Notes under the pieces: generated by a model | What the model saw: the letters and a program-made list of their open reading frames with translations, nothing else | Told to the model about the DNA's origin: nothing | The model's database searches: none | Assembly: GCF_003268635.1 (NCBI RefSeq) | Contig: NZ_CP029639.1 | Coordinates: forward strand, 4,909,501 to 4,973,500 | Direction: 5' to 3' | Length of the DNA stretch: 64,000 bases | Source: Paenibacillus sp. DCT19 | GTDB lineage: Bacteria; Bacillota; Bacilli; Paenibacillales; Paenibacillaceae | Shown here: positions 19,461 to 28,756 of the stretch, in pieces | Numbering within the stretch: position 1 is the stretch's first letter | Layout: each line of letters begins with the position of its first letter | Made by a program: the position numbers and the translations under genes

Positions 19461-19628
19461 AAGGTGCCCTCCCAGTGGTGAATTGAATTACGTTCTTTAT
19501 TGCTTATGCGAAGGATAAACCAGATAAACGATATTGTCGTAAATTAACCTATACATTTAGATTCAATATTTACGTAAGCATAAGCTCTTCCTCGCATTGC
19601 CTCTTCAAATTAGACTAGGCATACAGCT

Positions 19629-20535
19629 TCAGACTTGAGTTTTGCGTGCATTCAACCACAGTGGCACACGGAACAGAATATTAATGAGCAAGGCTACGAA
19701 GATCAGTACAGCCGTCGTTTTCTGTGCAATCAGCTCGGCATCCGGTACAATCGCTTCGGATTGGATATACCACAAATGCACGGCGAGGGTTCCCCCGGCG
19801 AGAACAGATTGAAATCCCACATCTCCCCGAAGTGGACACGCCTGCGGTCAAAATAATAACGGCACTCTCACCGAATGCCCGACCTGCGGTAAGGCAGATC
19901 CCTGTCATAATCCCGTTCAGGGCAACAGGCAGTAATACGCTACGAATCGTCTGTAGATGCGTTGAGCCTAGTGCAAACGATGCATTGCGAAGTTCTACCG
20001 GAACCGCTCGAATCGATTCTTCGGTCACCCGCGTCAGCACCGGCAGATTCAAGAAAGCAAGGCTGATCGCTGCACCCAAGATGGTTAGACCAATTTCGAA
20101 GAACTCCACAAATAAGGCAATCCCAAACAATCCAAAAATAATCGACGGAACAGAGGACAATCCCTCCACACAGATTCGTACAAACTCAATGAGTCTATTG
20201 TTCGGAGCGAATTCCGCCAGATAGATTCCGGCTGCCATGCCAATAGGAATAGAGACGAGCAGCGAGATGATCAGCACATAGAATGAATTAAATAGTGCCG
20301 GCCCTATCCCACCGCCTTCTTCAATCTCACTTGGTAAACCATATAAGAAGTCCCAGCTCAGCTCTGGAAGGCCTTTTTGCAGCAGAAGAAATAGCAGTCC
20401 AATGATAAATAGGATTACAGCGATACCTATGCCCCAGACCGTGCCCGTAAACAGCCGATCCATCAGCACGGAAGCTTTTCTACGTTTACTGAATAAATAA
20501 GGGGAACCAGCGCTTACCTCTTTTCTCATACTCAT
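19629..20535 (-). CDS. pstA: phosphate ABC transporter permease PstA, two frameshifts
   Basis: The N-terminal 230 residues are PstA-like (FLYGLPSEIEEGGGIGPALF, then SVPSIIFGLFGIALF and ESAVIILTAG). The frame then degenerates. Adding one G to the GGGG run (19825-19828) gives SGEMWDFNLFSPG, and another to the GGGGG run (19792-19796) gives GGTLAVHLWYIQSE and the usual hydrophobic end up to 19629: 302 residues. It overlaps pstC by 4 bp. With two lost bases in a core transporter, sequence error is more likely than true loss. The 168-bp gap to pstB holds no gene. Confidence 0.87.
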
Positions 20536-21500
20536 GAGCCTTGTACCCCTTTTCTCTGAAACATTCTTACGGCAACAATCATCAATATGGAGATCGCGAG
20601 CAAAATAAAGCCCATCATGTACAGACCCCGATTCCAGGTCGAATCGAACTCTACACTTGAAATTTGCATAACGATATTACTCGTCAACACCGATGTTGGT
20701 GTAAACAGACTGTTTGGAAGCTGTGCTGTATTCCCAATGACCATCACCACAGCCATCGTTTCCCCAATGGCACGAGTCATTCCGAGAATGACCGCATAGG
20801 TAATCCCACCTCTCGCAGCTGGTAAGACAACACGGGTTATCGTCTGAAAACGGTTGGTACCTAGCGCATACGCTGCATCCCTGTATTTATTCGGCACGGC
20901 TGATATCGCATCATCACTAATCCGACTGATCGTAGGCAGAATCATAATGGTCAGCACGATGGAGGCTGCGAGCAGGCCGTCGGCGAGATCGTTGCCACTT
21001 ATCTCTCTAAGCCATGGGATGAGGATCGTCAGTCCCAGGAAACCATATACGACCGAAGGAATACCCACCAGCAGATCCAGCACAGGACGTAACACTTGTC
21101 GAAGCCATTTCGGAGTCATCTCCGCCAGAAATACTGCAACGATGACCGAGATCGGGATGGCAAACAGCATGGTGAGCCCTGTCAGAGCCAGCGTGCCCAG
21201 AATGAAGGTCAGCGCGCCATAGTGCTCATTTTCGGGGTCCCAGTTTGTGGAGAAGAAGAATTCCTTCAATGAAACATCTGCAAATGTGAGGACACCCGTC
21301 CGAAGCATAAGAACCAGTATTGATAACAAAATCAGACATACCAATAGTGCACTGCTAATACAGATCACGCGAAATAGTTTGTTAGACCACCTTAGGCGGG
21401 CCTTCCGGTCAAAGCGTGTTCCCGAGCCGGGAGCCTTACCCACACCTGAGCCAAGCTCATTTGGCGCGGAGCTGTTGGCAGGTGCATTCATATCCATCAT
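20532..21500 (-). CDS. pstC: phosphate ABC transporter permease PstC
   Basis: 322 residues with about six membrane segments and the PstC landmarks FFFSTNWDPENEHYGAL, GIPSVVYGFLGL and ALGTNRFQTITRVVLPAA. It has a longer, Gly/Ser/Pro-rich N-terminal cytoplasmic tail (residues 1-35). It follows pstS by about 105 bp. It forms the inner-membrane phosphate channel with PstA. Confidence 0.92.
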   Translation of the reverse strand: MMDMNAPANSSAPNELGSGVGKAPGSGTRFDRKARLRWSNKLFRVICISSALLVCLILLSILVLMLRTGVLTFADVSLKEFFFSTNWDPENEHYGALTFILGTLALTGLTMLFAIPISVIVAVFLAEMTPKWLRQVLRPVLDLLVGIPSVVYGFLGLTILIPWLREISGNDLADGLLAASIVLTIMILPTISRISDDAISAVPNKYRDAAYALGTNRFQTITRVVLPAARGGITYAVILGMTRAIGETMAVVMVIGNTAQLPNSLFTPTSVLTSNIVMQISSVEFDSTWNRGLYMMGFILLAISILMIVAVRMFQRKGVQGS

Positions 21501-21605
21501 GACGGACTCTTCCTTTCACATAGAGAAGCCAGCTTGGCGACCACGCGCGGAAGCTGGCTATCCCTTGCCTTATGAAATGTGGAATTAACGAACACGCACT
21601 ATAAG

Positions 21606-22469
21606 TTATTTAACAGCTGCGAGTGGAATGAATTTCAGTTTTTTCAGGGAACCATTCTGGAACTTGCTGCTCTGAATATACTCGATGAACGCTTTGGTTG
21701 CTCCTGTTGGCTGACCTTTCGTCATATAGTATCCAATGCCCCATACTTTGTACGTTTTGTTCAGAACGTTTTTCTCTGTTGGTGCTACACCGTTAATGGA
21801 GACAGCCTTCATTTTGCTCGTTACATACGGAAGGTCGATATACCCGATTGCATTAGGTGTCGTTTCAATCGTTGTTTTCATATCACCGCTGGAGCCAACC
21901 TCTTTGTAGTTGTCCCCTTTGCTCATGAAATCCTTGCCATCCAGTGCTTTTTGTTGGAAGTTAACACGTGTGCCTGATCCGAATTTGCGGTTAACTACAA
22001 CAATGTTTGCATCCGAACCGCCTACCTCTTTCCAGTTCGTAATTTTGCCAGAGAAGATATCCTGCAATTGTTTCGTTGTCAGGTTGCTTACACCGACATT
22101 CGTATTCACAACCGCCGTGAACACTGTTACAGCTACCGGATTCGCTACCAAGCCATCAAATTTCTTGAAGCCAGGTACGTCCTTGGAAGCATCCCAGTCT
22201 ACCGCGCCAATATCAGCAATGCCTTTACGAACCGATTGAGGGCCTGTGATGGAACCCGCTGCGGAAGCAGAAATTTTGACCTTTGGGTTATCTTTCTTGA
22301 ATTCACTAGCAGCTTGAAGTGTAAGTGGCAGCAACGCCGAGGAACCGTTAATTACGATTTTGCCTTTCTCCGTGCTTTTGGCAGCAGATGCAGTCGTAGC
22401 GCAACCAAGTCCACCAATTAGTGATACCGCCATAAGCATTGCTGTGAAGGGTTTGATCCATTTTTTCAT
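21606..22469 (-). CDS. pstS: phosphate-binding protein PstS
   Basis: About 287 residues. The N-terminus has a signal sequence (MKKWIKPFTAMLMAVSLIGG then LGC), with a Cys that could be a lipobox. Phosphate-binding stretches are INGSSALLPL, NRKFGSGTR and the TNVGVSNLTTKQLQDIFSG segment typical of PstS-like proteins. Start ATG 22469 follows GAGGAG. It captures phosphate at the cell surface for PstCAB. Confidence 0.9.
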   Translation of the reverse strand: MKKWIKPFTAMLMAVSLIGGLGCATTASAAKSTEKGKIVINGSSALLPLTLQAASEFKKDNPKVKISASAAGSITGPQSVRKGIADIGAVDWDASKDVPGFKKFDGLVANPVAVTVFTAVVNTNVGVSNLTTKQLQDIFSGKITNWKEVGGSDANIVVVNRKFGSGTRVNFQQKALDGKDFMSKGDNYKEVGSSGDMKTTIETTPNAIGYIDLPYVTSKMKAVSINGVAPTEKNVLNKTYKVWGIGYYMTKGQPTGATKAFIEYIQSSKFQNGSLKKLKFIPLAAVK

Positions 22470-22491
22470 GGGAAAATAAGCTCCTCTCAAT

Positions 22492-22508
22492 TTAACAAGC
22501 ATTGTTAA
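22492..22508. promoter_or_regulatory. perfect inverted repeat upstream of pstS
   Basis: TTAACAA-GCA-TTGTTAA, 7-bp arms around a 3-bp spacer, 23 bp before the pstS start. It contains the TTAACA hexamer used by PhoP in Bacillus, but as an inverted rather than direct repeat. A regulatory role is only suggested. Confidence 0.3.
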
Positions 22509-22527
22509 TATTTGATTTTTTCAAGTC

Positions 22528-23928
22528 TTACTTTGTTACAGCTCTCCAGCCCTGTCCTGAACTCACCAGCACCTGACCATTCTCCACCACTGCAATCTGA
22601 GATCCAACAACCGCAATGGAGGATACGTTCGAGGATACCGTGAATAGCTTCGTCTGGTTGCCTGTGATCGTATCGATGGAATAAATCACGCTGTTGTTAT
22701 CATCTTGAGCGGCAAGTACAACCAATTTTCCGTTCGATAAAATCGCTTGCTCTACGTCATAATCTGCATACACAAAGCTCACCTTTTGGGATGAATCAAC
22801 AGACATCAGTGTTGCCTTACCCTCTGTAGACGGTACGCTAACGTAATAAGCCTTCTGTCCATCTGCAGACCATACAAACAGCTTGTCATCCGTTGTTGTT
22901 GTGAGTTTCACCGCTTCTGGTTTTGAATCACCGATGTTATACGAATAAATTTGCTGTTGATCAGACGAGAAATCAATCGATACATTATCTTCGTCAACAT
23001 TCGTTGAATCCGAAGTGACTTTGCTAAGTGACGTTACTGTATAAACAAATTTCTTGCCATCTGCGGAAACGTTCAAATTCTCTTTATAATCCACCTTGTC
23101 TTCCACCAGCTTGGTAATGGCTCCGTCAGCCAGGTTCAGCTTGGCAATGACCGATCCTTTTTCCCCTTGCAAAAAGTAAATCGCACTACCATCTGCTGCC
23201 CACACCAGATCGGACTTGATGCTGTTATCACTCGTAATTAATTTTGAATTTTGGGTAGTGAGGTCAATGGTGTAAACGGCGCCTTCGGCATTGGTATAGA
23301 CCGCTTTGTCACCGTTCGGGGAGATAACGAGATCTGATCCGCCGTCTGTCGTGAACAACAATTTATATTTACCGTTCGTTGCATTCACGAGATAGTCGGA
23401 TCTGCCCTTGTCGTCATTTTTGGATACAATCAGCTTGTCCGTTCCAGCAAAACGTGGACTCTCGGCTTCTGCCAACAATGGGATGGTGCTAACCTCAAGT
23501 ACACCCGCTCTCTTCACGAGAGTACCGCCAACTCCAGCAATGAGCGGACGAAGTGCTACGTAGCTTGTTCCCCCAATCAGGGTAACCGGTTGTGTCAGAT
23601 TCGTTGTTGTACCATCAACTACGAACTGTTTGGAATTCTGTTGAAGTTGCACAGTATGTTCATTTAACTTGATCGTTGTGGTTCCGTTATGTACCTCTGT
23701 CTGTGCACCGATGGCTTTGGTCACATCACGAAGGGATACCAACGTCTCACCGTTCTTAACGATCGATCGAATCGTGACGGTACTGCCGTTTATGGTAAAC
23801 GTGGAATGTTGGATCTGAGCTGCATTGGAGACAGGTTTCACGGCAGGAGCAGCCGAGACCGCACTTACAACAGAAGTGCCTAACGCTGTGGCTACCATGG
23901 ACACTACTAACGCCTTTTTCATTAACAT
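22528..23928 (-). CDS. secreted stalk-domain protein with beta-propeller-like repeats
   Basis: 466 residues: a signal peptide (KKALVVSMVATALGTSVVSA, cleavage after AAPA), a copper amine oxidase N-terminal-like stalk domain (about residues 40-150: LVSLRDVTKAIGAQ, then SYVALRPLIAGVGG), and a TolB/WD40-like set of short repeats (NGDKAVYTN, WAADGSAIYFLQ, ADGKKFVYTV, WSADGQKAYYV). It is 58 bp upstream of pstS on the same strand, so cotranscription is possible. Function unknown; probably cell-wall associated. Confidence 0.75.
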   Translation of the reverse strand: MLMKKALVVSMVATALGTSVVSAVSAAPAVKPVSNAAQIQHSTFTINGSTVTIRSIVKNGETLVSLRDVTKAIGAQTEVHNGTTTIKLNEHTVQLQQNSKQFVVDGTTTNLTQPVTLIGGTSYVALRPLIAGVGGTLVKRAGVLEVSTIPLLAEAESPRFAGTDKLIVSKNDDKGRSDYLVNATNGKYKLLFTTDGGSDLVISPNGDKAVYTNAEGAVYTIDLTTQNSKLITSDNSIKSDLVWAADGSAIYFLQGEKGSVIAKLNLADGAITKLVEDKVDYKENLNVSADGKKFVYTVTSLSKVTSDSTNVDEDNVSIDFSSDQQQIYSYNIGDSKPEAVKLTTTTDDKLFVWSADGQKAYYVSVPSTEGKATLMSVDSSQKVSFVYADYDVEQAILSNGKLVVLAAQDDNNSVIYSIDTITGNQTKLFTVSSNVSSIAVVGSQIAVVENGQVLVSSGQGWRAVTK

Positions 23929-24605
23929 TGGCTATGTTCACCCTTCTTTTCCCATATAATTTGCCTTGTTTGTCGTGTCCTGCTGTTCATGTACTACATA
24001 TCATTGCTCGGATCTGCATTTTGCATCATTTGCTGCAAGAATCACCTATTGAATTGATGCAAAATGACCGTTAACAACCAGCTTGCTCATCCCCCCAGAC
24101 TTCCACGTTTCTACTCAAAATCACCTTGTACGATTGCTATTATAGGAGCGATTTGTAAAAAGGAAATCTGTGGATTGTGCATGAATTGTAAATAATTTCA
24201 TATCACCCCAAAGAGCGCGTAGAACGTGATCTGTGACGCATGAAAAGCGTTGAATATCACTTCATATGTTAGATTAATTTGTCGCTTTTGCTCAATTCGA
24301 TCGCTTACTACATTAAGCGCTGTTATATGAATGTAAATTCATATCGTCATTTAACGAAACTCTTGATTTTCGATCAACATAAATCGCTTAATCTACTTAT
24401 TTATTTCCTCGTATATTGCTCCAGATCGCTCCCACACAACACCTAACAACAGTACAATCCGACAAAATCCCGCCTAAGACTCAAGACCGACGATAATGTC
24501 ACACCAGCGTACGATTTGAAATGATCACCGATCAAGTAACATAAGGGTATACATTCATGAGCAACTAACACATGGATAACTTTGAAGTAGAAAGGTACAT
24601 CCCCT
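23929..24605. other. intergenic region with a perfect inverted repeat at 24325-24344
   Basis: No gene of convincing quality is visible in these 677 bp between two divergent genes. It must hold both promoters. ATATGAAT-GTAA-ATTCATAT (24325-24344) is a perfect 8-bp inverted repeat that could be an operator. Confidence 0.4.
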
Positions 24606-25640
24606 ATGAAAAAGGTGAAACAAACGATGTTGTTATGCTTGAGTATTACAGTGTTGGCACTCAGTATTACCGTTCTTTATTTTCCAACATGGACATCCTC
24701 CATAGAAGGTTCTAACAGTATCCATATACTAGAGCAAGTGAACATCAATGGCACAGATCATGAGATCATGATCCGGGGCCAGGATCTGAATAATCCGGTT
24801 ATTCTATATATCCATGGTGGACCTGGTGCATCTGAGATTCCTTATGCTAAGGAGGTTCAGGATCTATTAGAAACGAGATTTACGATAGTCAACTATGATC
24901 AGAGAGCAAGTGGCAAGTCCTATCATTTTTTTGAAGACTACTCCAATCTCTCCGCTAACTTGTTAGTACAGGATGCACTAGCCATCACGGATTACATCAC
25001 TACACGTCTGGGAAAAGAGAAAGTGATCTTGATGGGTCATTCCTACGGCACGTACATCGGCACGCTTGCTGCACAGCAAGCACCGGACAAATATGAAGCC
25101 TACATCGGGATTGGACAAATGGCGGATATCCAGCAGAGCGAGACGGACGGATGGAATCATGTGATGGAACAAGCCCGATTGGCTGGTCATGATGAGGACG
25201 TACACCAGTTGCAGCAGATGTATGCAGCCATTACACAGGGGAAGGCCTTTGTACCGCGTGATATCGTGAAGCGATATGGTGGTGCTTCAAGGTTGATCGA
25301 CAGTCCTGAAGCCACCTTCTTCGGAATGACTTTCAGCAGTGAATATACGATGCTTGATGCCATCCGCTACAATAGAGGAATTACATTTTCACAAGAGGTG
25401 CTGATCGGTGAGGCTATGAATCATCCTTTACCATCCAAAATTACGAAGCTGGATCTGCCCTTTTATTTCATTATGGGAGATTACGATTTTATGACTTCAT
25501 CCCATGCAGCTCAGTTGTTCTTCGACAGCATTGAAGCAGAGCACAAAGAATTTATTTCTTACAAGCAGTCAGCTCACTATCCCCACTATGAAGAAAAGCA
25601 GAAGTTCTTCAATTGGATGGTTGATACTTTTAATAATTAA
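24606..25640 (+). CDS. alpha/beta hydrolase, proline iminopeptidase-like, membrane-anchored or exported
   Basis: 344 residues with an N-terminal hydrophobic segment (MLLCLSITVLALSITVLYF). It has the HGGPG oxyanion motif (about residues 70-74), the nucleophile elbow GHSYG (about 144-148), an acidic residue in MGDYDF and the catalytic His in QSAHYPHYE. The HGGPG/GHSYG pair is typical of proline iminopeptidase-type S33 enzymes. Substrate unknown. GAAAGGT precedes ATG 24606. Confidence 0.82.
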   Translation: MKKVKQTMLLCLSITVLALSITVLYFPTWTSSIEGSNSIHILEQVNINGTDHEIMIRGQDLNNPVILYIHGGPGASEIPYAKEVQDLLETRFTIVNYDQRASGKSYHFFEDYSNLSANLLVQDALAITDYITTRLGKEKVILMGHSYGTYIGTLAAQQAPDKYEAYIGIGQMADIQQSETDGWNHVMEQARLAGHDEDVHQLQQMYAAITQGKAFVPRDIVKRYGGASRLIDSPEATFFGMTFSSEYTMLDAIRYNRGITFSQEVLIGEAMNHPLPSKITKLDLPFYFIMGDYDFMTSSHAAQLFFDSIEAEHKEFISYKQSAHYPHYEEKQKFFNWMVDTFNN

Positions 25641-25689
25641 CATGCGGTATAAGCATCCAGCCCACTCGCTCGCGCCAGAACTCGTAAAA

Positions 25690-25720
25690 GCTCTGCAAGT
25701 CATGGAACGACTCGCAGAGC
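25690..25720 (+). terminator. hairpin downstream of the hydrolase gene
   Basis: GCTCTGCAAGTC and GACTCGCAGAGC pair with one mismatch around a 7-nt loop, 50 bp after the stop codon. No T-run follows, so it may be a processing or stability hairpin. Confidence 0.35.
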
Positions 25721-25723
25721 GAT

Positions 25724-25955
25724 CTATATAACTTGAACTAAAGAATATTTACACTTGCCACTCCAATGACAGAACAACCTTACGATCGCTGTTATCCCCA
25801 GATTTTTTTGATTCCCTCTTTAAGGGGAAAATCCGGGGATAGCTTATGCTTCCGATGTAGCTTTCTTGCAGAAAGCTTTCAGGCGACCGCTCCGCTTCTT
25901 CAGGTTATTTCTGTCCTCTCCGTTTCCGTGTAAATGTTTAGTTCAATTTATATAG
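25724..25955. repeat. 232-bp non-coding element with inverted ends and internal hairpins (MITE-like)
   Basis: The left end (25724-25754, CTATATAACTTGAACTAAA...) is an imperfect inverted copy of the right end (25928-25955). Inside, CCCCAGATTTT pairs with AAAATCCGGGG (from about 25796) and AGCTTTCTTGCAGAAAGCT forms another hairpin (from about 25859). The left 75 bp recur at 58583-58657 with about seven differences. The inverted ends, small size, lack of coding and repetition suggest a miniature mobile element or a REP-like family. Confidence 0.6.
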
Positions 25956-26000
25956 CATTGGATATGAATGAGCAGACTGGCTCAGAAGGTACGGTATAAC

Positions 26001-26942
26001 CTATTTTGCAAACAGGATTGAATCCGTCTCTCCATCCAAGGTCAACGTAGCATACTCGTTAAGAACGGGCACAGCGTCATTGAACTCAATAGGTAACACG
26101 ACATAACTGGACTGAAAATAATCCGACCCATTCCAGCGATCCGAAAAATAAAGGTACTCCTGCGCTGATCGCTTCAGTACAAAAGCCGGCTGTGTACGAT
26201 ACGTCGTCTCATCACCGAAGTCATGGAGCATGCTCCACGAACCTTGCATTGAATCCGCGATTGCATATTTCCCTTGGTTCGGATTCCATCCTGTGCAAAA
26301 AGAGGTAACCATATAATACTTCTCATTTCGCTTGAACACGGCTGGGGCTTCCCGATATTCTCCCTGCCACAGCTTCGAAACTAAACGTTCCACATTCAGA
26401 TAATCTTCCTGAAGACGATAGATATGCAGATCCGCATTGTCTCTGGCAGCTGAGATAAAATAGGCTGTTCCATCATTATCCTGGAAGAGTGTGCAGTCTC
26501 TCGACATATACCCGTAAGGATTGAAACTGCCATGATAGACAAATTGACGATCCGGATAATCAGAGGTGGCTACAGCACATGCCGCGTCATTGTAGTTCTT
26601 TCCATTTTCATAGTGCACCCAGAGCACAAATTTCTTAGTCACGGAATTAAACAGAACTTTGGGACGCTCAAGGTTTACCTTCCCACCCTCATCATTCACT
26701 AATTCCAGCTTGGTGCGGACTCGAATGGATGCCGTGGGAGTCGAAGTCGTCAGGATGTGATTCCGAAACTCCCACTGGAATAGATCCTTGGATCGGTAAC
26801 AACTCACATAGTTATCATCTCTTCGGTCTTCACCGTACCAATAATAGTAACCTTCATGATATAACATATGCCCACCATGAGCATGAATGGGTTCACCGTT
26901 GACATCATTCCAGAGACTACCGTTGACTAATGTTGTCTTCAT
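26001..26942 (-). CDS. glycoside hydrolase family 43-like protein, cytoplasmic
   Basis: 313 residues with no signal peptide. The five-bladed propeller fold of GH43 is suggested by IHAHGGHMLYHEGYYYWYGE, YMSRDCTLFQDNDGTAYF and QGEYREAPAVFKRNEKYYM; the HAHGG opening and the acidic residues in the latter two segments are typical of galactan-active GH43 branches. Start ATG 26942 follows AGAGAGG. It is the last gene of the minus-strand sugar locus and probably acts on imported oligosaccharide. The exact substrate is not readable. Confidence 0.75.
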   Translation of the reverse strand: MKTTLVNGSLWNDVNGEPIHAHGGHMLYHEGYYYWYGEDRRDDNYVSCYRSKDLFQWEFRNHILTTSTPTASIRVRTKLELVNDEGGKVNLERPKVLFNSVTKKFVLWVHYENGKNYNDAACAVATSDYPDRQFVYHGSFNPYGYMSRDCTLFQDNDGTAYFISAARDNADLHIYRLQEDYLNVERLVSKLWQGEYREAPAVFKRNEKYYMVTSFCTGWNPNQGKYAIADSMQGSWSMLHDFGDETTYRTQPAFVLKRSAQEYLYFSDRWNGSDYFQSSYVVLPIEFNDAVPVLNEYATLTLDGETDSILFAK

Positions 26943-27026
26943 GACGTTACCTCTCTTCTGTTGTCATTCACGATTGGAAAACATCATTAATTAGTACATC
27001 GTTAATCAGGTGACTGACTCACAGGA

Positions 27027-28739
27027 TTACTCGATGTCCTCTCCAAACACTTTGACTTCCCATAGTCTTGGTGTGTACCAGTTGTTAGGATTATTGTGAA
27101 GCGTAGCACCCTGCATATTGATTCGCACATATCTAGCCGTGCTAGAGAGGGTGTCCGAAGTAAATCCGTAGGATTTATTATCCGTTCGATCCAATGCAAC
27201 AGTCCAATTCACATTATCGTTGCTCGTCTCGATTTTATATTTATAGAATCCTTCGGAGCCCTTTTGCATCCACCACGAAATCTGTACATTATTAATCTGC
27301 TGTTCTGATCCGAGATCTACCTTCCACCAATGTGGCCACGCAACGCTAGTACCCACCCATTCGGTTTGATAGCTGCCATCATTGGCGTAACTTGCTGGTC
27401 TCGTTCCTGTAGCCGTTTGTGCGGTTGCCTCTTTCCCTTGTGACAGCAGTTTTCCATGCTGTACAGGCACGACGACATCATTGTCCGTATCGTAGAGAAC
27501 CTGATCAAAATAATCATAGAATGCGTATCCATTAGAGAACCAAACAGGTAACAATCGTTCCTCTGTGGTTCCATTTTGCGTGCCTGCCCATCCGAACATC
27601 CAGCGATATGCAACCATCACAACATTGTCACCTGTATCTGGCGTTACCCGCATAACTGAGCCAGACTGTGCCGAGAAGGTCGAGGTATTGCCAATTACGC
27701 GTAGTTCAGACCACTGTCCATCGAGGCTTGTGGCAGATGAGTACATCGGTATGCTTGGATACCAGCCCGCAGCTTGGGAGGAAAATAAATAATAGATACC
27801 GTCTTTCTTGATTACCTTGGGCAGTTCCCGGTGCTGGTTCTGATAAATAGTAGACACTTGATGATCGACATCTAGCCAATCGGAGGTTAACTGATACAAT
27901 ATCGTATCCGAATTATTATTCGCCGTTGAGATCAAGTACGCTGTCCCATCATCATCTTTGAAAATAGAGATATCTCTGGATTCATTTCCACCTGGTCGGA
28001 AGCTCTTATGAAATGTAAAATCTTCTCCAGGCGTGGCAGATGCCACCGACACTCTGGCAAGTGTATAGTCTGTGCTGTTCTCATAGTGAGCCCAAAATAC
28101 AAACTGATTGGTGGACTCATGATATAAAATATTGATGCCTTCAAATTTGCTATCCGCTAAGTCTGGATGATCGGTATAAGATAACACTACTTTATCGTTA
28201 CCATAGGTAATATCATCGGTTGACGTCTGTTGGATCATCTGACCGAATCCACCTGTAGGCTTTTGCACAAAGTTGAATCTGTAGTAGGTATCCCCGACTT
28301 TCAGCTCATTCGGCAGGTTCAGCGTTGACTTAGTGGTGTTATCAAACGTCGTAAGATTCGCTGGAAGCACATATGGCGTATATTCGGGTGAAACCGCGGA
28401 TGTTATCACGGAGCTTCCCCCATATGCCTTCACTTGATAGGTGTATGTGCTACCTAGTTGAAGACCATAATCATCTGTTGTTGTCCCGGTTAAGGTCTGT
28501 AATAACTCATAAGCTCCATTGTTCTCGGATCGAAGCAATTCGTACCCGGTTGCTCCGTCAACAGGCGCCCAGTGGATCTTGGCATTGTTCACCTCAGATT
28601 CGTTCTTTAGTACAAACAGCGTTGCAGCAATATTCGTCTCATCACCCGCAGCTTGAGTGGTTGGTACAACAGCAGAGAAATGGTATGCCAGCAATAGAAA
28701 TGCAACAATGATTGCTATTCTTGATTTTTTTATCATCAC
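27027..28739 (-). CDS. secreted GH43-like protein with fibronectin III-like and F5/8 C (CBM32-like) domains
   Basis: 570 residues: signal peptide (SRIAIIVAFLLLAYHFSAVV, cleavage after QAA), a fibronectin III-like domain (about 45-125), a GH43-like propeller (about 140-430; GGNESRDISIFKDDDGTAYL and NQHRELPKVIKKDGIYYL align with the equivalent blades of the next gene), and a C-terminal discoidin-type carbohydrate-binding domain (about 440-568). Extracellular polysaccharide processing is likely. It lies 18 bp after the binding protein gene, so it is in the operon. Confidence 0.78.
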   Translation of the reverse strand: MMIKKSRIAIIVAFLLLAYHFSAVVPTTQAAGDETNIAATLFVLKNESEVNNAKIHWAPVDGATGYELLRSENNGAYELLQTLTGTTTDDYGLQLGSTYTYQVKAYGGSSVITSAVSPEYTPYVLPANLTTFDNTTKSTLNLPNELKVGDTYYRFNFVQKPTGGFGQMIQQTSTDDITYGNDKVVLSYTDHPDLADSKFEGINILYHESTNQFVFWAHYENSTDYTLARVSVASATPGEDFTFHKSFRPGGNESRDISIFKDDDGTAYLISTANNNSDTILYQLTSDWLDVDHQVSTIYQNQHRELPKVIKKDGIYYLFSSQAAGWYPSIPMYSSATSLDGQWSELRVIGNTSTFSAQSGSVMRVTPDTGDNVVMVAYRWMFGWAGTQNGTTEERLLPVWFSNGYAFYDYFDQVLYDTDNDVVVPVQHGKLLSQGKEATAQTATGTRPASYANDGSYQTEWVGTSVAWPHWWKVDLGSEQQINNVQISWWMQKGSEGFYKYKIETSNDNVNWTVALDRTDNKSYGFTSDTLSSTARYVRINMQGATLHNNPNNWYTPRLWEVKVFGEDIE

Positions 28740-28756
28740 GCTGAGTCATCTCCTTA

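Noticed and set aside
19629..19820. Separate 63-residue membrane protein
   Set aside because: It is the displaced C-terminal end of PstA (GGTLAVHLWYIQSE...), separated by lost bases, not an independent gene.
22492..22508. Firm assignment of a Pho box before pstS
   Set aside because: The TTAACA hexamers are inverted rather than in direct repeat with the usual spacing, so only a weak regulatory call is given.
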